DNA of 64,000 bases. It comes from Ornithinimicrobium murale. Its GTDB lineage: Bacteria > Actinomycetota > Actinomycetes > Actinomycetales > Dermatophilaceae. The stretch covers positions 222,536 through 286,535 of the forward strand of contig NZ_QLVD01000010.1 in the NCBI RefSeq assembly GCF_003352835.1, written 5' to 3'. Shown here piece by piece: positions 17,743-27,304 of the stretch. The notes below the pieces were generated by a model that was not told where the DNA came from, ran no database searches, and saw only the letters and a program-made list of their open reading frames with translations. The translations under genes were made by a program, and so were the position numbers. Positions within the stretch are counted from its first letter, which is position 1, and every line of letters begins with the position of its first letter.

Positions 17743-17747
17743 CGCAG

Positions 17748-17829
17748 ATCCCGACACGCTCGGTCAGGGTTGAGGGCAGGCGCCCACGCGCTCGGTCGGC
17801 ATGAGGAGCACGCGACGACGCGCTCGGTC
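17748..17829. repeat. Three direct repeats, exact 32-bp period (array A)
   Basis: The core CGCTCGGTC begins at 17757, 17789 and 17821, so the spacing is 32 bp twice. The middle copy shares 22 identical bases (positions 17782–17803, from GCCCACGCG to GGCATG) with the last copy of array B at 58 kb. Bases between cores vary. It lies between the convergent LOG-like and rlmN genes and fills most of that gap. Confidence 0.8.
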
Positions 17830-17843
17830 AGGGGGCAGGGGTC

Positions 17844-19010
17844 TCAGACGGTGGCGGCGAGCTGGCCGCAGGCACCGTCGATCTCCGAGCCGCGGGTGTC
17901 CCGCACCGTCGTGGGGATCCCGTGCGCGCGCAGCCGCTCCACGAACTGCTGCTCGACGCCTGGGCGCGACGCGGTCCACTTGGACCCGGGCGTGGGGTTG
18001 AGCGGGATCGGGTTGACGTGCACCCAACCGCGACCGCGGGCATTGAGCTTCTCGCCCAGCAGGTCGGCACGCCAGGCATGGTCGTTGATGTCCTTGATCA
18101 GGGCGTACTCGATGCTGACCCGGCGACCGGTGGTCTCGTAGTAGCGGTGCGCGGCATCGAGTGCCTCGTCGACCTTCCACCGGGTGTTGATCGGGACCAG
18201 CTCATCGCGCAGCTCGTCGTCGGGTGCGTGCAGCGAGAGTGCCAGGGTGACCGGGATGCCCTCCTTGGCCAGCTTGTCGATGGCCGGGACCAGACCGACG
18301 GTGGACATGGTGACACCGCGGGCCGACATGCCGAGTCCCTCGGGCGAGGGATCGACCAGGCGGCGGATGGCGTCGACGGCCTTGCGGTAGTTGGCCAGCG
18401 CCTCCCCCATGCCCATGAAGACCACATTGCTGACGCGCAGCGCCTCGGCGGTGTCGCCGGCGCCGTCGCTGCCACCGCCCAGGTCCCCGTGGCGAAGGTA
18501 GCGCGCCGCGGCCACGACCTGCTCGACGATCTCGGCCGTCGAGAGGTTGCGGGTCAGCCCGGCCTGTCCGGTGGCGCAGAACGGGCAGTTCATGCCGCAG
18601 CCGGCCTGGCTGGAGATGCACATCGTGACCCGGCCCGGATAACGCATCAGCACCGACTCGACCATCGCACCGTCGTGCAGGCGGTGCACCTGCTTGACGG
18701 TGGCGCCATCGTCGGTGCTCAGGTTGCGGATGGGCGTCAGCAGGGTCGGCAACACACCGGTGACCAGTTCCTCGCGTCCCGGCTTGGGCAGGTCGGTCAT
18801 CTGCTCGGGGTCGGTGACCAGGCGCTCGAAGTAGTGCCGTGAGATCTGGTCGGCCCGGAAGGGCTTGTGGCCCAGCTCGGCGAACCACGCCCGTCGGCCG
18901 GCCATGTCGAGGTCGGCCAGGTGTTGCGGTGCCTTGCCCCGTCGGGGCGCGCTGAAGGTCAGCGTGCCGGGGGCTGGACGCGTGCTGGGACTGGGCAGAT
19001 CGGTGGTCAT
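17844..19010 (-). CDS. rlmN: Dual-specificity 23S rRNA/tRNA adenine-C2 methyltransferase RlmN
   Basis: Radical SAM enzyme that methylates A2503 of 23S rRNA and A37 of some tRNAs. 388 aa. The SAM-cluster motif is CGMNCPFC (CxxxCxxC, about 138–145); [36 protein letters not shown] and HVNPIPLNP follow in family order, and the C-terminal catalytic Cys is in [12 protein letters not shown] 19010 begins just before the conserved [15 protein letters not shown] lead-in and lies 5 nt after the stop of the MFS gene, with GGGG before it. The frame stays open far upstream, but that part is antisense to the MFS gene. It ends at the repeat array A. Confidence 0.95.
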   Translation of the reverse strand: MTTDLPSPSTRPAPGTLTFSAPRRGKAPQHLADLDMAGRRAWFAELGHKPFRADQISRHYFERLVTDPEQMTDLPKPGREELVTGVLPTLLTPIRNLSTDDGATVKQVHRLHDGAMVESVLMRYPGRVTMCISSQAGCGMNCPFCATGQAGLTRNLSTAEIVEQVVAAARYLRHGDLGGGSDGAGDTAEALRVSNVVFMGMGEALANYRKAVDAIRRLVDPSPEGLGMSARGVTMSTVGLVPAIDKLAKEGIPVTLALSLHAPDDELRDELVPINTRWKVDEALDAAHRYYETTGRRVSIEYALIKDINDHAWRADLLGEKLNARGRGWVHVNPIPLNPTPGSKWTASRPGVEQQFVERLRAHGIPTTVRDTRGSEIDGACGQLAATV

Positions 19011-19015
19011 CGCCC

Positions 19016-20416
19016 CTAGTGTCTCAGGACTGCCGGGGAATCCCCAGCCGCTGCCCGCCGGGACAACGGGATGAGCCCCAGGGAGAGCACCGCGAGCCCG
19101 AGGTAGACCCCGGCGCCAGGGATGGCTCGGGCCGCCGGCGAGGCCACCACCCACGCCAACGCCGAGGCGGTGATCGTGGCGGCCAGGGCCGTGCCGATCC
19201 CCTCGATCATGACCAGGGCCTGGGCCGCCGCACTGGTGCCGATGCCGTCCTGCTCGGTGGGCTGGTCCAGCACCCGGTTCAGGGTGTCGACGTAGCTCAG
19301 TCCCATCCCGGCCCCGCTCAGCGCCCAGCCCAGCAGGTGCAGCTCCCAGGCACCGCTCGCCCCAGGCAGCAGGGACAGCCCGAGGGCGCCGAAGCCTGCG
19401 GCCAGCAGGACGGCGGAGCCCACCACCCGCCAGCCGTATGCCGAGGCGCGCCTGGCCGGCCACCTGCCACAGACCACACCGAGGACAGACCAGGCGACGC
19501 CTCCGGCGCCGAGCAGGAGGGCCAGGTCACCGGCGTCGCGCCCGAGCAGGTCGTGAGCCGTGATGGCCACGACGGCGTGGCCGCCGAAGTAGACGGCGCA
19601 CAGCAGCCCCATCAACAGGATCGCCGCGGGTCGACCGGGCCGGGCCAGCAGGGTGCCGGCGGGCAGGATGCGGGAGGCCGCAACGAGCACTACGACTGCG
19701 CCGCCCACCGCCACGCCCGTGCCCGGCAGGGAGGTGCCCGCGAGGGAGACCACGGTCACCCCGCCCGCCAACCCGAGCGCGGGCAGCAGGCCGAGCGGCT
19801 GCCTGCCGTCCTGCTCGGCACGGTCCAGTTGATGCAGTCGGGCGATGACGAGCGCGCGGGCGACCAGGAAGAGCGGGAGGTAGGCGATCAGTGCCCACCG
19901 CCACCCGATCGTGGCCGCTGCCCATCCGGCATACACCGGTCCGGCGACGGAGGCGACCAACCAGACCAGGGCGTAGCCGGCCAGCACCAGCCGCCGCCAG
20001 GCAGGCGGGAGGGCGGTGGCGAGGGCGGACAACGACACCGTCATCAGGGCCCCGGCCGCCAGGGCCGCCAGCACCCGGCCGGACAGGAAGACAGCGAAGG
20101 TGGGGGCCAGCGCGCTCAGCGCCGCACCAAGCACCACCAGCGGGGTGAGCCAGGTGAGCATCTGTGCAGCGGGCCAGCGGGACAGCAGGGCGGCCCCCAG
20201 CGGCATGGTGAGAAACATGGCCGCCTCGGTCGAGGCGATGAGCAACCCATAGCCGTCCTGCGCCCGCAGGTCGTGGGCCATCAGGGGCGTGATCGTGGTG
20301 GTCAGGTAGGACTGGCAGGCTGCCACCAGCTCCACGACCAGCATGGCCGCGGCGAGGACCCCGGCCGAGCGGTTGCCGGCCCGGGACTGCGTGCGGTCAG
20401 CAGCTCGATCACTCAC
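19016..20416 (-). CDS. MFS transporter
   Basis: 466-aa inner-membrane protein, largely hydrophobic with about 12–14 spans. N-terminal domain: [28 protein letters not shown], then [17 protein letters not shown] (loop 2–3) and [25 protein letters not shown]; the second half ends in [21 protein letters not shown]. The arrangement resembles DHA-type multidrug exporters, but the loop 2–3 GxxxDRxGRR signature is weak, so substrate class is open. GTG 20416 lies 6 nt after TAGCAT, implying a leaderless message. The gene has its own promoter within a direct-repeat element and is followed after 5 nt by rlmN, with which it is presumably cotranscribed. Confidence 0.8.
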   Translation of the reverse strand: MSDRAADRTQSRAGNRSAGVLAAAMLVVELVAACQSYLTTTITPLMAHDLRAQDGYGLLIASTEAAMFLTMPLGAALLSRWPAAQMLTWLTPLVVLGAALSALAPTFAVFLSGRVLAALAAGALMTVSLSALATALPPAWRRLVLAGYALVWLVASVAGPVYAGWAAATIGWRWALIAYLPLFLVARALVIARLHQLDRAEQDGRQPLGLLPALGLAGGVTVVSLAGTSLPGTGVAVGGAVVVLVAASRILPAGTLLARPGRPAAILLMGLLCAVYFGGHAVVAITAHDLLGRDAGDLALLLGAGGVAWSVLGVVCGRWPARRASAYGWRVVGSAVLLAAGFGALGLSLLPGASGAWELHLLGWALSGAGMGLSYVDTLNRVLDQPTEQDGIGTSAAAQALVMIEGIGTALAATITASALAWVVASPAARAIPGAGVYLGLAVLSLGLIPLSRRAAAGDSPAVLRH

Positions 20417-20450
20417 ACCATAATGCTAGCACCATAGTATTCTTGGTCAG
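20417..20450 (-). promoter_or_regulatory. Promoter and operator candidate of the MFS gene
   Basis: Read on the minus strand: CTGACC (20450→20445) as −35, a 16-nt spacer, TAGCAT (20428→20423) as −10, then 6 nt to GTG. ACCATA occurs twice on the plus strand (20417–20422, 20431–20436) around the palindrome TGCTAGCA, an AT-rich island in very GC-rich DNA. That looks like a regulator site overlapping the promoter. It overlaps the end of cdsA by 4 nt. Confidence 0.5.
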
Positions 20451-21325
20451 GCGGGGACCAGGATCCCGAGCAGAATCCAGCAGAGCGGAGCGGTGATCAG
20501 CAGAGAGTCCAGCCGGTCCATCAGACCGCCGTGCCCCGGCAGCAGGTTGCCCATGTCCTTGATGCCCAGATCGCGCTTGAGCGTGGACTCGGAGAGGTCC
20601 CCGACGGTGGCGAAGAACGCCAGCGGCAGCCCGAGGAGGGCACCGGCCCACCAGTCACCGCCGAGCAGCAGGGGCACGCTGATGGCACCGGCGAGCGCGC
20701 TGGTCGCCAGCGAGCCGGAGAAGCCCTCCCACGACTTCTTCGGACTGATCGAGGGCGCCATCGGGTGCTTGCCGAACAGGACCCCCACGGCATAGCCCCC
20801 GATGTCGCTCATGGTCGTCACGAGGGCATAGACGACGATCCGCTGGCCACCGTCCGGGGCATCGATCAGCAGCGAGGTGAAACTCGCCAGCAGGGCCACG
20901 TAGGTGACGATGAAGACGCCCCCGGCGACGTCCCGAGCCACGCGGCCGGGCCCTTGGGTCGCCCGCCACGCCAGAACCGACAGGCAGACCAGACCGTAGC
21001 CCACCACGAGCGCGTCGCTGCCCCACAGGTAGGCCACGGGCACCAGGGTCGCCCCGAGGAGCTCGGGAGCGAGCGGAGGACTGAATCGACCCGCCCGGAG
21101 CGCGGTGGTCATCTCCAACGACCCGATCACCACCACCACGGTGACCAGGGCGACGAACGAGGGAGGAAACAGCAGCGCGGTCGCGATGATCAGCGACCCC
21201 AGTGCCGCACCGACGCCAATAGCGGCCGGGAGGTTCCGGCCGGCCCGCGAGGGGGCCTTGCCTGTCGGGGTCTCGGGGTGCCGCAGTTGCGCTCGATAGG
21301 CGCGACGCGACGACGCGTCCATCAT
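20447..21325 (-). CDS. cdsA: Phosphatidate cytidylyltransferase
   Basis: Integral membrane enzyme making CDP-diacylglycerol from phosphatidate and CTP, feeding all phospholipid synthesis. 292 aa with about eight hydrophobic spans. The family signature is clear near the C-terminus: SKRDLGIKDMGNLLPGHGG (about 247–265), followed by MDRLDSLL, which carry the Mg2+-binding Asp residues; SPKKSWEGFSG (about 197–207) is the second conserved block. The first ~30 residues are a basic soluble lead. It follows frr with 21 nt between, in the conserved pyrH–frr–cdsA order. Confidence 0.95.
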   Translation of the reverse strand: MMDASSRRAYRAQLRHPETPTGKAPSRAGRNLPAAIGVGAALGSLIIATALLFPPSFVALVTVVVVIGSLEMTTALRAGRFSPPLAPELLGATLVPVAYLWGSDALVVGYGLVCLSVLAWRATQGPGRVARDVAGGVFIVTYVALLASFTSLLIDAPDGGQRIVVYALVTTMSDIGGYAVGVLFGKHPMAPSISPKKSWEGFSGSLATSALAGAISVPLLLGGDWWAGALLGLPLAFFATVGDLSESTLKRDLGIKDMGNLLPGHGGLMDRLDSLLITAPLCWILLGILVPA

Positions 21326-21346
21326 GCTTCCTCGGGGTAGGCGGCT

Positions 21347-21913
21347 TCAGACCTCCAGCAACTCGGCTTCCTTGAGCTTGAGGACCTCGTCGATCTGGTC
21401 GACGTACTTCTTGGTGATGGCCTCGATCTCCTTCTCGGAGCGGGTGCCTTCGTCCTCGCCGATGTCGCCGTCCTTGACCGCCTTGGAGATGGTGTCCATC
21501 GTGGAGCGGCGCACGTTGCGGACCGCGACCTTGGCGTCCTCGCCCTTGGTGCGCGCCAGCTTGATGTACTCCTTGCGGCGGTCCTCGGTCAGCTGGGGCA
21601 TGACGATGCGGATGGCGTGCCCGTCATTGCTGGGGTTGAGCTGGAGCTCACCCTCGCGCAGGACCTTCTCGATGCCGGCCATCGCGCCCTTGTCGAAGGG
21701 GGTGATCAGCACGGTGCGCGCGTCCTGGATCTGGAACGAGGCCAGTTGCTGCAGCGGGGTCGGCGCGCCGTAGTAGTCGACCGTGAGCTTGTTGAACATG
21801 CTCGGGTGGGCACGGCCCGTCCGGATCGTGGCCATGTCGTCGCGGGCGACCTCAACGGCCTTGCCCATCTTCTCCTCGGCCTCCATGACCGCCATCTCGA
21901 TCGCTTCGGACAT
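21347..21913 (-). CDS. frr: Ribosome recycling factor
   Basis: Splits post-termination ribosomes together with EF-G. 188 aa, matching the usual ~185. The three-helix-bundle residues RTGRAHPSMFNKLTVDYYGAP, LITPFDKGAM, LNPSNDGHAIRI and LTEDRRKEYIK are textbook. Start: ATG 21913 has AAGGAG 9 nt upstream (plus-strand 21923–21928); the frame opens at a GTG six codons earlier, but the Shine–Dalgarno lies inside that extension, so the shorter form is right. Operon pyrH–frr–cdsA. Confidence 0.96.
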   Translation of the reverse strand: MSEAIEMAVMEAEEKMGKAVEVARDDMATIRTGRAHPSMFNKLTVDYYGAPTPLQQLASFQIQDARTVLITPFDKGAMAGIEKVLREGELQLNPSNDGHAIRIVMPQLTEDRRKEYIKLARTKGEDAKVAVRNVRRSTMDTISKAVKDGDIGEDEGTRSEKEIEAITKKYVDQIDEVLKLKEAELLEV

Positions 21914-21988
21914 CAGGTCCTGCTCCTTCACGTTGTGCCCCCGGTGGGAGGGCGCGGTTCCTGGTTGGTCGGTGCGCGGGTCACCCAG

Positions 21989-22783
21989 TCAGTCGGCGGT
22001 GACCAGTGTGCCGATCTTCTCACCACGTAGGGCACGGGTGATGCTGTCCTCGCCGCCCATGCCGAACACCAGCATGTCCAACTGGTTGTCCATGCACAGG
22101 CTGAAGGCCGCGGCGTCGACCACCTTGAGGTTGCTCGCGAGCGCGTCGGCGTAGGTCAGCGTGTCCAGCTTGACCGCGTCGGGATCCGTGCGGGGGTCGG
22201 CGGTGTAGACGCCGTCCACCCCGTGCTTGCTCATCAACACGACATCGCAGTGGATCTCCAGAGCGCGCTGTGCCGAGACGGTGTCGGTGGAGAAGTAGGG
22301 CATGCCGGCGCCGGCCCCGAAGATGACCACGCGCCCCTTCTCCATGTGCCGGATCGCCCGACGGGGAATGTAGGGCTCGGCGACCTGGCCCATGGTGATG
22401 GCGGTCTGCACGCGGGTGGGCACGCCCTCCTTCTCCAGGTAGTCCTGGAGGGCCAGACAGTTCATCACGGTGCCGAGCATGCCCATGTAGTCGGCACGCG
22501 CACGGTCCATGCCGCGCTGCTGCAGCTGGGCACCGCGGAAGAAGTTGCCACCGCCCATGACGACGGCGATCTGCACGCCCTCCCGTGCAGCCCGTGCGAT
22601 CTGGTGGGCGATGCCCCTGACGACATCGGGGTCCAGACCGACGCTCCCCCCGCCGAAGGCCTCGCCGGAGAGCTTCAGCAGCACCCGGCGGCCCGGCTCG
22701 GCGCCCTCGGGTGCGTCGTCGGCCAGGGTGTCGGTCGCTGTCGAGGCAAACGCTTCGTGGGTGGTGGTTAGGCGCTCGGACAC
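21989..22783 (-). CDS. pyrH: UMP kinase
   Basis: Phosphorylates UMP to UDP; hexameric amino-acid-kinase-fold enzyme, feedback-controlled by UTP and GTP in homologues. 264 aa from GTG 22783, set by AGGAGG 4 nt upstream; the open frame extends further but lacks a ribosome site. Motifs: [11 protein letters not shown] (about 35–45), [10 protein letters not shown] (about 75–84), [13 protein letters not shown], and the ATP-site block [13 protein letters not shown]. The first ~33 residues are an actinobacteria-type N-terminal extension. A very strong terminator separates it from tsf, so it has its own promoter. Confidence 0.96.
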   Translation of the reverse strand: MSERLTTTHEAFASTATDTLADDAPEGAEPGRRVLLKLSGEAFGGGSVGLDPDVVRGIAHQIARAAREGVQIAVVMGGGNFFRGAQLQQRGMDRARADYMGMLGTVMNCLALQDYLEKEGVPTRVQTAITMGQVAEPYIPRRAIRHMEKGRVVIFGAGAGMPYFSTDTVSAQRALEIHCDVVLMSKHGVDGVYTADPRTDPDAVKLDTLTYADALASNLKVVDAAAFSLCMDNQLDMLVFGMGGEDSITRALRGEKIGTLVTAD

Positions 22784-22880
22784 GAAGCCTCCTGTGGGTC
22801 CTGCGGCGGTGAGGGGTCGATCGATCCTGCCATACCGAGGTGACTGCGGCCCATTTCGGCAGGTAGACGGGCGGACCGAC

Positions 22881-22925
22881 ATGCCGTGAGGCCGGGCCCC
22901 ACAGGGAGACCCGGCCTCACGGCAT
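22881..22925 (-). terminator. Terminator after the rpsB–tsf operon
   Basis: Perfect 16-bp stem (22881–22896 with 22910–22925) and a 13-nt loop, 23 nt past the tsf stop. One of the strongest hairpins in the window. Confidence 0.85.
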
Positions 22926-22948
22926 ACACGTTGATCAGTGCGTCAAGC

Positions 22949-23776
22949 TCAGACGCCGACCTTGAAGCGAGCGAAGGAGGTGATCTCCGCGCCGGCCTCC
23001 TGAGCCACCTGGGCCACCGACTTCTTCGGGTCCTTGGCGAACGCCTGGTCGACCAGCACGTTCTCCTTGAAGTAGCCATTGACGCGACCCTCGATGATCT
23101 TGGGCAGGGCCTGCTCGGGCTTGCCCTCCTCACGAGCGGTCTCCTCGGCGATCCGGCGCTCGTTGGCGACGGTCTCCGCGTCGACGTCGTCGCGGGTCAG
23201 CACGGTCGGGCTGAACGCCGCGACGTGCATCGCGATGTCGCGGGCGGTTTGCTCGTCCCCACCGGTGGTCGTCACCAGGACACCGATCTGCGCGGGCAGG
23301 TCGGGGCTGGTCTTGTGCAGGTAGGACACGACCTGGTCGCCCTCGAGGCGGGCGACCCGACGGATCTCGATCTTCTCGCCGATGGTGGCGTTGGCCTCGT
23401 CGAGAACCTCCTTGACGGTCTGGCCGTCGAGGTCACTGCTCAGCAGGGTCTCGGCGTCAGCCGCCCCGATGGCCACCGTGTGCGCCAGCACGCGGTCGGC
23501 CAGCTCACCGAACTTCTCGCCCTTGGCGACGAAGTCGGTCTCGCAGTTGATCTCCACCAGGGTGCCGACGTTGCCGTCGACGTGAGCGGCGACCAGGCCG
23601 TTGGAGGCCGAGCGGCCCTCACGCTTGGTGACACCCTTCAGGCCCTTGACCCGCAGGATGTCGGTCGCCTTGGTGGCATCACCCTCGGCCTCGTCGAGAG
23701 CCTTCTTGACGTCCATCATGCCGGCGCCCGTCGCCTCGCGCAGGGCCTTGATGTCAGCGGCGGTGTAGTTCGCCAT
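22949..23776 (-). CDS. tsf: Translation elongation factor Ts
   Basis: Guanine nucleotide exchange factor for EF-Tu. 275 aa, standard length. The N-terminal UBA-like module reads MANYTAADIKALREATGAGMMD with VKKALDEAEGD; VHVDGNVGTLVEINCETDFVA-type core and VAQEAGAEITSFARFKVG-type C-terminus are conserved. It follows rpsB by 53 nt, the universal rpsB–tsf pair, and is closed by a 16-bp terminator. Confidence 0.97.
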   Translation of the reverse strand: MANYTAADIKALREATGAGMMDVKKALDEAEGDATKATDILRVKGLKGVTKREGRSASNGLVAAHVDGNVGTLVEINCETDFVAKGEKFGELADRVLAHTVAIGAADAETLLSSDLDGQTVKEVLDEANATIGEKIEIRRVARLEGDQVVSYLHKTSPDLPAQIGVLVTTTGGDEQTARDIAMHVAAFSPTVLTRDDVDAETVANERRIAEETAREEGKPEQALPKIIEGRVNGYFKENVLVDQAFAKDPKKSVAQVAQEAGAEITSFARFKVGV

Positions 23777-23829
23777 GGATCGGGTTCGCTCCTTCGTCAG
23801 GGAACTTCGTGGATAGGGATCTGGAAAGC

Positions 23830-24777
23830 TCAGGCCTGCTCGGCCGGGGCCTCGGTCGACTCGGTGGCCGGAGCCTCGGTGGACTCGGTGGCCGGAGCCT
23901 CGGTCGACTCGGCGGCCGGAGCCTCGGTGGCGGGCTCCTCAGCAGCCGGAACCGCCGTGGCGTCAGCGGTCGGTGCCTCGGCGGGCGTCGCAGCGGGCTG
24001 GTCGCCCTCGGTGCCGGCCAGGAGCTCGCGCTCCCACTCGGCCATCGGCTCGGCGGCCGCAGCGCCCTCCTCGGAGGTGCCCCCACCGGCGCGCGACATG
24101 AGACCGTCGGCGACGGCGTCAGCGACCACGCGGGTCAGCAGCGTGACCGAGCGGATGGCGTCGTCGTTGCCCGGGACCTTGTAGTCGACCTCGTCCGGGT
24201 CGCAGTTGGTGTCCAGGATCGCGATGACCGGGACGCCGAGCTTGCGGGCCTCGGTGACGGCCAGGTGCTCCTTCTTGGTGTCGACAACCCACACGGCGGA
24301 GGGGACCTTGCCCATGTCGCGGATGCCGCCCAGGGTGCGCTCGAGCTTCTCGTACTCGCGGCGCATCATGAGGAGCTCCTTCTTGGTGTGGCCGGAACCG
24401 GCCACCGCGTCGAAGTCGATCTCCTCAAGCTCCTTGAGGCGGCTCAGCCGCTTGGAGACGGTCTGGAAGTTGGTGAGCATGCCACCCAGCCAGCGGTGGT
24501 TCACGTAGGGCATGCCGACGCGGGTCGCCTGCTCGGCGATGGCCTCCTGGGCCTGCTTCTTGGTGCCGACGAACAGGATCGTGCCACCGTGGGCGACGGT
24601 CTGCTTGACGAAGTCGTAGGCCTCGTTGAGGTAGGTCAGCGACTGCTGCAGGTCAATGATGTAGATGCCATTGCGCTCGGTCATGATGAAGCGCTTCATC
24701 TTGGGGTTCCAGCGACGGGTCTGGTGCCCGAAGTGGACGCCGCTCTCGAGGAGCTGACGCATAGTGACGACGGCCAT
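23830..24777 (-). CDS. rpsB: 30S ribosomal protein S2 with repetitive acidic tail
   Basis: Small-subunit protein S2. Residues 1 to about 235 are the conserved S2 ([63 protein letters not shown]). The remaining ~75 residues are an Ala/Glu/Pro/Thr-rich extension with near-perfect repeats of TESTEAPA (three copies at the nucleotide level as well), ending EQA. Such tails are common in actinobacterial S2 but vary in repeat number. It starts the rpsB–tsf operon; the upstream gap with the divergent aminotransferase is about 230 nt. Confidence 0.97.
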   Translation of the reverse strand: MAVVTMRQLLESGVHFGHQTRRWNPKMKRFIMTERNGIYIIDLQQSLTYLNEAYDFVKQTVAHGGTILFVGTKKQAQEAIAEQATRVGMPYVNHRWLGGMLTNFQTVSKRLSRLKELEEIDFDAVAGSGHTKKELLMMRREYEKLERTLGGIRDMGKVPSAVWVVDTKKEHLAVTEARKLGVPVIAILDTNCDPDEVDYKVPGNDDAIRSVTLLTRVVADAVADGLMSRAGGGTSEEGAAAAEPMAEWERELLAGTEGDQPAATPAEAPTADATAVPAAEEPATEAPAAESTEAPATESTEAPATESTEAPAEQA

Positions 24778-25004
24778 GCCGAGGTCTCGCTTTCTTCTAG
24801 GGTGCAGTTATCTCCTGGCACGGGCGACGTCCTCCACCCGACCCCTACGGAGGGGACGGGACCGCGGAGGTGCGTCCCGGCATACCTGGCCCTCGACCGC
24901 AGGTCTCAGGTGGTGCGCCGGTGGGCTCGTGCGCGAATTCGTCCGGCGCACCCGCAAGCAGGCACACCACACGTGCTCAGCATTCTACGGCTACGGTCGG
25001 TGAC

Positions 25005-26165
25005 ATGCGAAATCCTCTTGTGACCCGGATGACCGGCTTCGGCTCCACGATCTTCGCGGAGATGACCCAGGCGGCACTGCGCCACGATGCGGTGAATCTC
25101 GGCCAGGGCTTCCCGGACACCGACGGCCCGCAGGAACTGCTCGACATCGCCCGGGAGTCGATCGCCTCCGGCCTGAACCAGTACTCCCCCGCCATCGGGA
25201 TGCCCGTGCTGCGTGAGGCGGTCGCCAGCCACCAGCAGCGGTTCTACGGGATTGACGTCGACCCGGACCGCGAGGTGCTGGTCACCGTGGGAGCCACGGA
25301 GGCGATCGCTGCCTCGATCCTGGCGCTGGTCGAGCCCGGTGAGGAGGTGGTCACCTTCGAGCCGTTCTACGACTCCTACGCCGCCTCGATCGCCCTGGCC
25401 GGCGGTGTCCGGCGCACCGTGCCGCTGCACTTCCCCGACCTCGCGATCGACGAGGCGGCGCTCCGCGCGGCGTTCGGGCCGCGCACTCGCGCCGTGCTGC
25501 TGAACTCGCCGCACAACCCCACCGGTAAGGTGTTCACACGGGCCGAGCTGGAGTTGGTCGCCGAGCTGGCGCGCGAGCACGATGCCGTGGTGATCTCGGA
25601 CGAGGTCTATGAGCACCTCACGTTCGACGGGACGACGCACCTCCCCATCGCGACGCTGCCGGGGATGGCGGAGCGGACCCTGACGATCAGCTCCGGCGGC
25701 AAGACCTTCTCGGTCACCGGGTGGAAAGTCGGCTGGGTGCACGGCCCCGAGGAGCTGATCGCCGCGGTGCGCGCGGTCAAGCAGTTCCTGACCTTCGTGG
25801 GGTCCGGACCGTTCCAGCCGGCGATCGCCCACGGGCTGACCCTGCCGGACGGGTTCTTCAGCGGGTTCGCCGCGGAGCTGCAGGGCAAGCGGGACGTGCT
25901 GGTCGAGGCACTCACGGGAGTCGGGCTGCCGGTCATGCCCTGCCAGGGGACCTACTTCGTGATCGCGGACGCTGCTCCCCTGGGCGTCACCGATGCGGTC
26001 GAGTTCTGCCGCCGGATGCCCGAGGAGGTGGGCGTCGTCGGCGTGCCGGTCTCGGCCTTCTGTGACGAGACCGAGCCGGTCCGCACCTTGGTCCGGTTTG
26101 CCTTCTGCAAGCGCGAGGACGTGCTGCGTGAGGGTGCGCGGCGGCTCCGCCGGCTTGCTGGATAA
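25005..26165 (+). CDS. PLP-dependent aminotransferase, DapC-like
   Basis: 386-aa fold-type I aminotransferase. Hallmarks: AVNLGQGFPDTDGP (about 26–39), NQYSPAIGMPVLREAV, the cofactor-site VTVGATEAI, NSPHNPTGKVF (about 167–177), SDEVYEHL (about 198–205) and the PLP lysine in SSGGKTFSVTGWKVGW (about 229–244). The whole sequence lines up well with my memory of the mycobacterial N-succinyldiaminopimelate aminotransferase DapC (lysine pathway); methionine or kynurenine aminotransferases of the same subgroup remain possible. TACGGT lies 7 nt before ATG and no SD is present, so translation is probably leaderless. Convergent with xerC, 30 nt apart. Confidence 0.85.
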   Translation: MRNPLVTRMTGFGSTIFAEMTQAALRHDAVNLGQGFPDTDGPQELLDIARESIASGLNQYSPAIGMPVLREAVASHQQRFYGIDVDPDREVLVTVGATEAIAASILALVEPGEEVVTFEPFYDSYAASIALAGGVRRTVPLHFPDLAIDEAALRAAFGPRTRAVLLNSPHNPTGKVFTRAELELVAELAREHDAVVISDEVYEHLTFDGTTHLPIATLPGMAERTLTISSGGKTFSVTGWKVGWVHGPEELIAAVRAVKQFLTFVGSGPFQPAIAHGLTLPDGFFSGFAAELQGKRDVLVEALTGVGLPVMPCQGTYFVIADAAPLGVTDAVEFCRRMPEEVGVVGVPVSAFCDETEPVRTLVRFAFCKREDVLREGARRLRRLAG

Positions 26166-26195
26166 CCGCCTCGCCGTGGGCCGCCGGGGGCGATC

Positions 26196-27179
26196 TCAGG
26201 CGCGGGGGTGGGCCTGACGGTAGGCAGCGCGGAGCCGGTCGACGGACACGTGGGTGTAGATCTGGGTGGTGGACAGGCTGGCGTGACCGAGCATCTCCTG
26301 GACGGTCCGCAGGTCGGCGCCTCCCTCCAGCAGGTGGGTCGCTGCGCTGTGACGCAGCCCGTGCGGCCCGAGATCTGCCGCCTCGGGCACGTGCGAGAGC
26401 AGGTCGTGCACCACGCTGCGCACCTGTCGCTGGTCCACGCGTCGTCCCCGCCGCCCCAGGAACAGCGCCGGCCCGGAGTCGCCGGTGACCAGGCGGGGGC
26501 GTCCGTGCTCCAGCCACGCACGCAGCGCCGCCGCGGCCGGGGCCCCAAACGGCACCGTGCGCTCCTTGGCGCCCTTGCCGAGCACGCGCGCGACCTGGTC
26601 GTCCAGGTCCACGTCATCGACGTCCAAGCCGGTGAGTTCCCCCACCCGCATGCCACTGGCGTAGAGGAGCTCGAGAACAGCGCGGTTGCGGATGTGCACG
26701 GGGTCGTCGTCATCGGCCGCGACGGCGGCCAGATCCATCAGATGGCCTGCCTCGGATTGTTTGAGCACTCCCGGCAGATGTCTCCCCCGGGCCGGGGCTC
26801 CCAGTCGCAGCGCGGGATCCTGCTCGATCAGCCCGGTCTGCTTGGCCCACCGCAGGAAGGTCCGCGCTGCTGCTGACCGTCGCGCGATGGTGGAGGACGC
26901 CGAACCGTCGGCCGCCATGGCACCCAACCAGGTGCGCAGATCACTCAGCGTGATGTCCGACAGGTTCCTCACGCCCGCGAGGGCGAGTGCCCGGGACAGG
27001 GCGGTCACGTCTCCCAGGTAGGCCCGGACGGTGTGCTCGGAGCGGTTCCGCTCGGCCCCCAGGTGCGTGCGGAAGTCGCTCAGCACCTCGTCCGGGATGA
27101 GCGCCGGCTGCTCCTCGACGGCCTCGACCACGGCGTCGGACGAGACCGCCTCGGTCGGCCGCTGCGTGTCCTGCTCCAC
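26196..27179 (-). CDS. xerC: Tyrosine recombinase XerC
   Basis: With XerD resolves chromosome dimers at dif. 327 aa including a ~30-residue acidic N-terminal lead. N-terminal SAM-like core-binding domain: [16 protein letters not shown]. Catalytic residues are all visible: Arg in [12 protein letters not shown], Lys in [15 protein letters not shown] (His/Arg), HxxH-type LGHAS, and the nucleophile Tyr in TTQIYTH. Its place between dprA/M23 and rpsB is the conserved chromosomal xerC position, so this is the housekeeping enzyme, not a phage or integron integrase. No dif site recognised in the window. Confidence 0.95.
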   Translation of the reverse strand: MEQDTQRPTEAVSSDAVVEAVEEQPALIPDEVLSDFRTHLGAERNRSEHTVRAYLGDVTALSRALALAGVRNLSDITLSDLRTWLGAMAADGSASSTIARRSAAARTFLRWAKQTGLIEQDPALRLGAPARGRHLPGVLKQSEAGHLMDLAAVAADDDDPVHIRNRAVLELLYASGMRVGELTGLDVDDVDLDDQVARVLGKGAKERTVPFGAPAAAALRAWLEHGRPRLVTGDSGPALFLGRRGRRVDQRQVRSVVHDLLSHVPEAADLGPHGLRHSAATHLLEGGADLRTVQEMLGHASLSTTQIYTHVSVDRLRAAYRQAHPRA

Positions 27180-27304
27180 CTGTCCACGATGTCATGTCCG
27201 GCACGCCTCGCGCAGGAGGACGCACTTCCGCGACGCGCCCTGCCGCCGGGTGGGGCTTTCACTGAGGCCACCGTCCGTGGGCCCCGGTGCGACGTTCGGC
27301 ACGG

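Noticed and set aside
16441..17757. Upstream extension of the TupA-like frame to 802 codons
   Set aside because: It runs antisense through the LOG-like gene. GGAGGAGG before GTG 16440 marks the true start.
26196..27179. Integrase of a mobile element
   Set aside because: Sits in the conserved chromosomal xerC position next to dprA and rpsB; no att repeats, no cargo or tRNA nearby.
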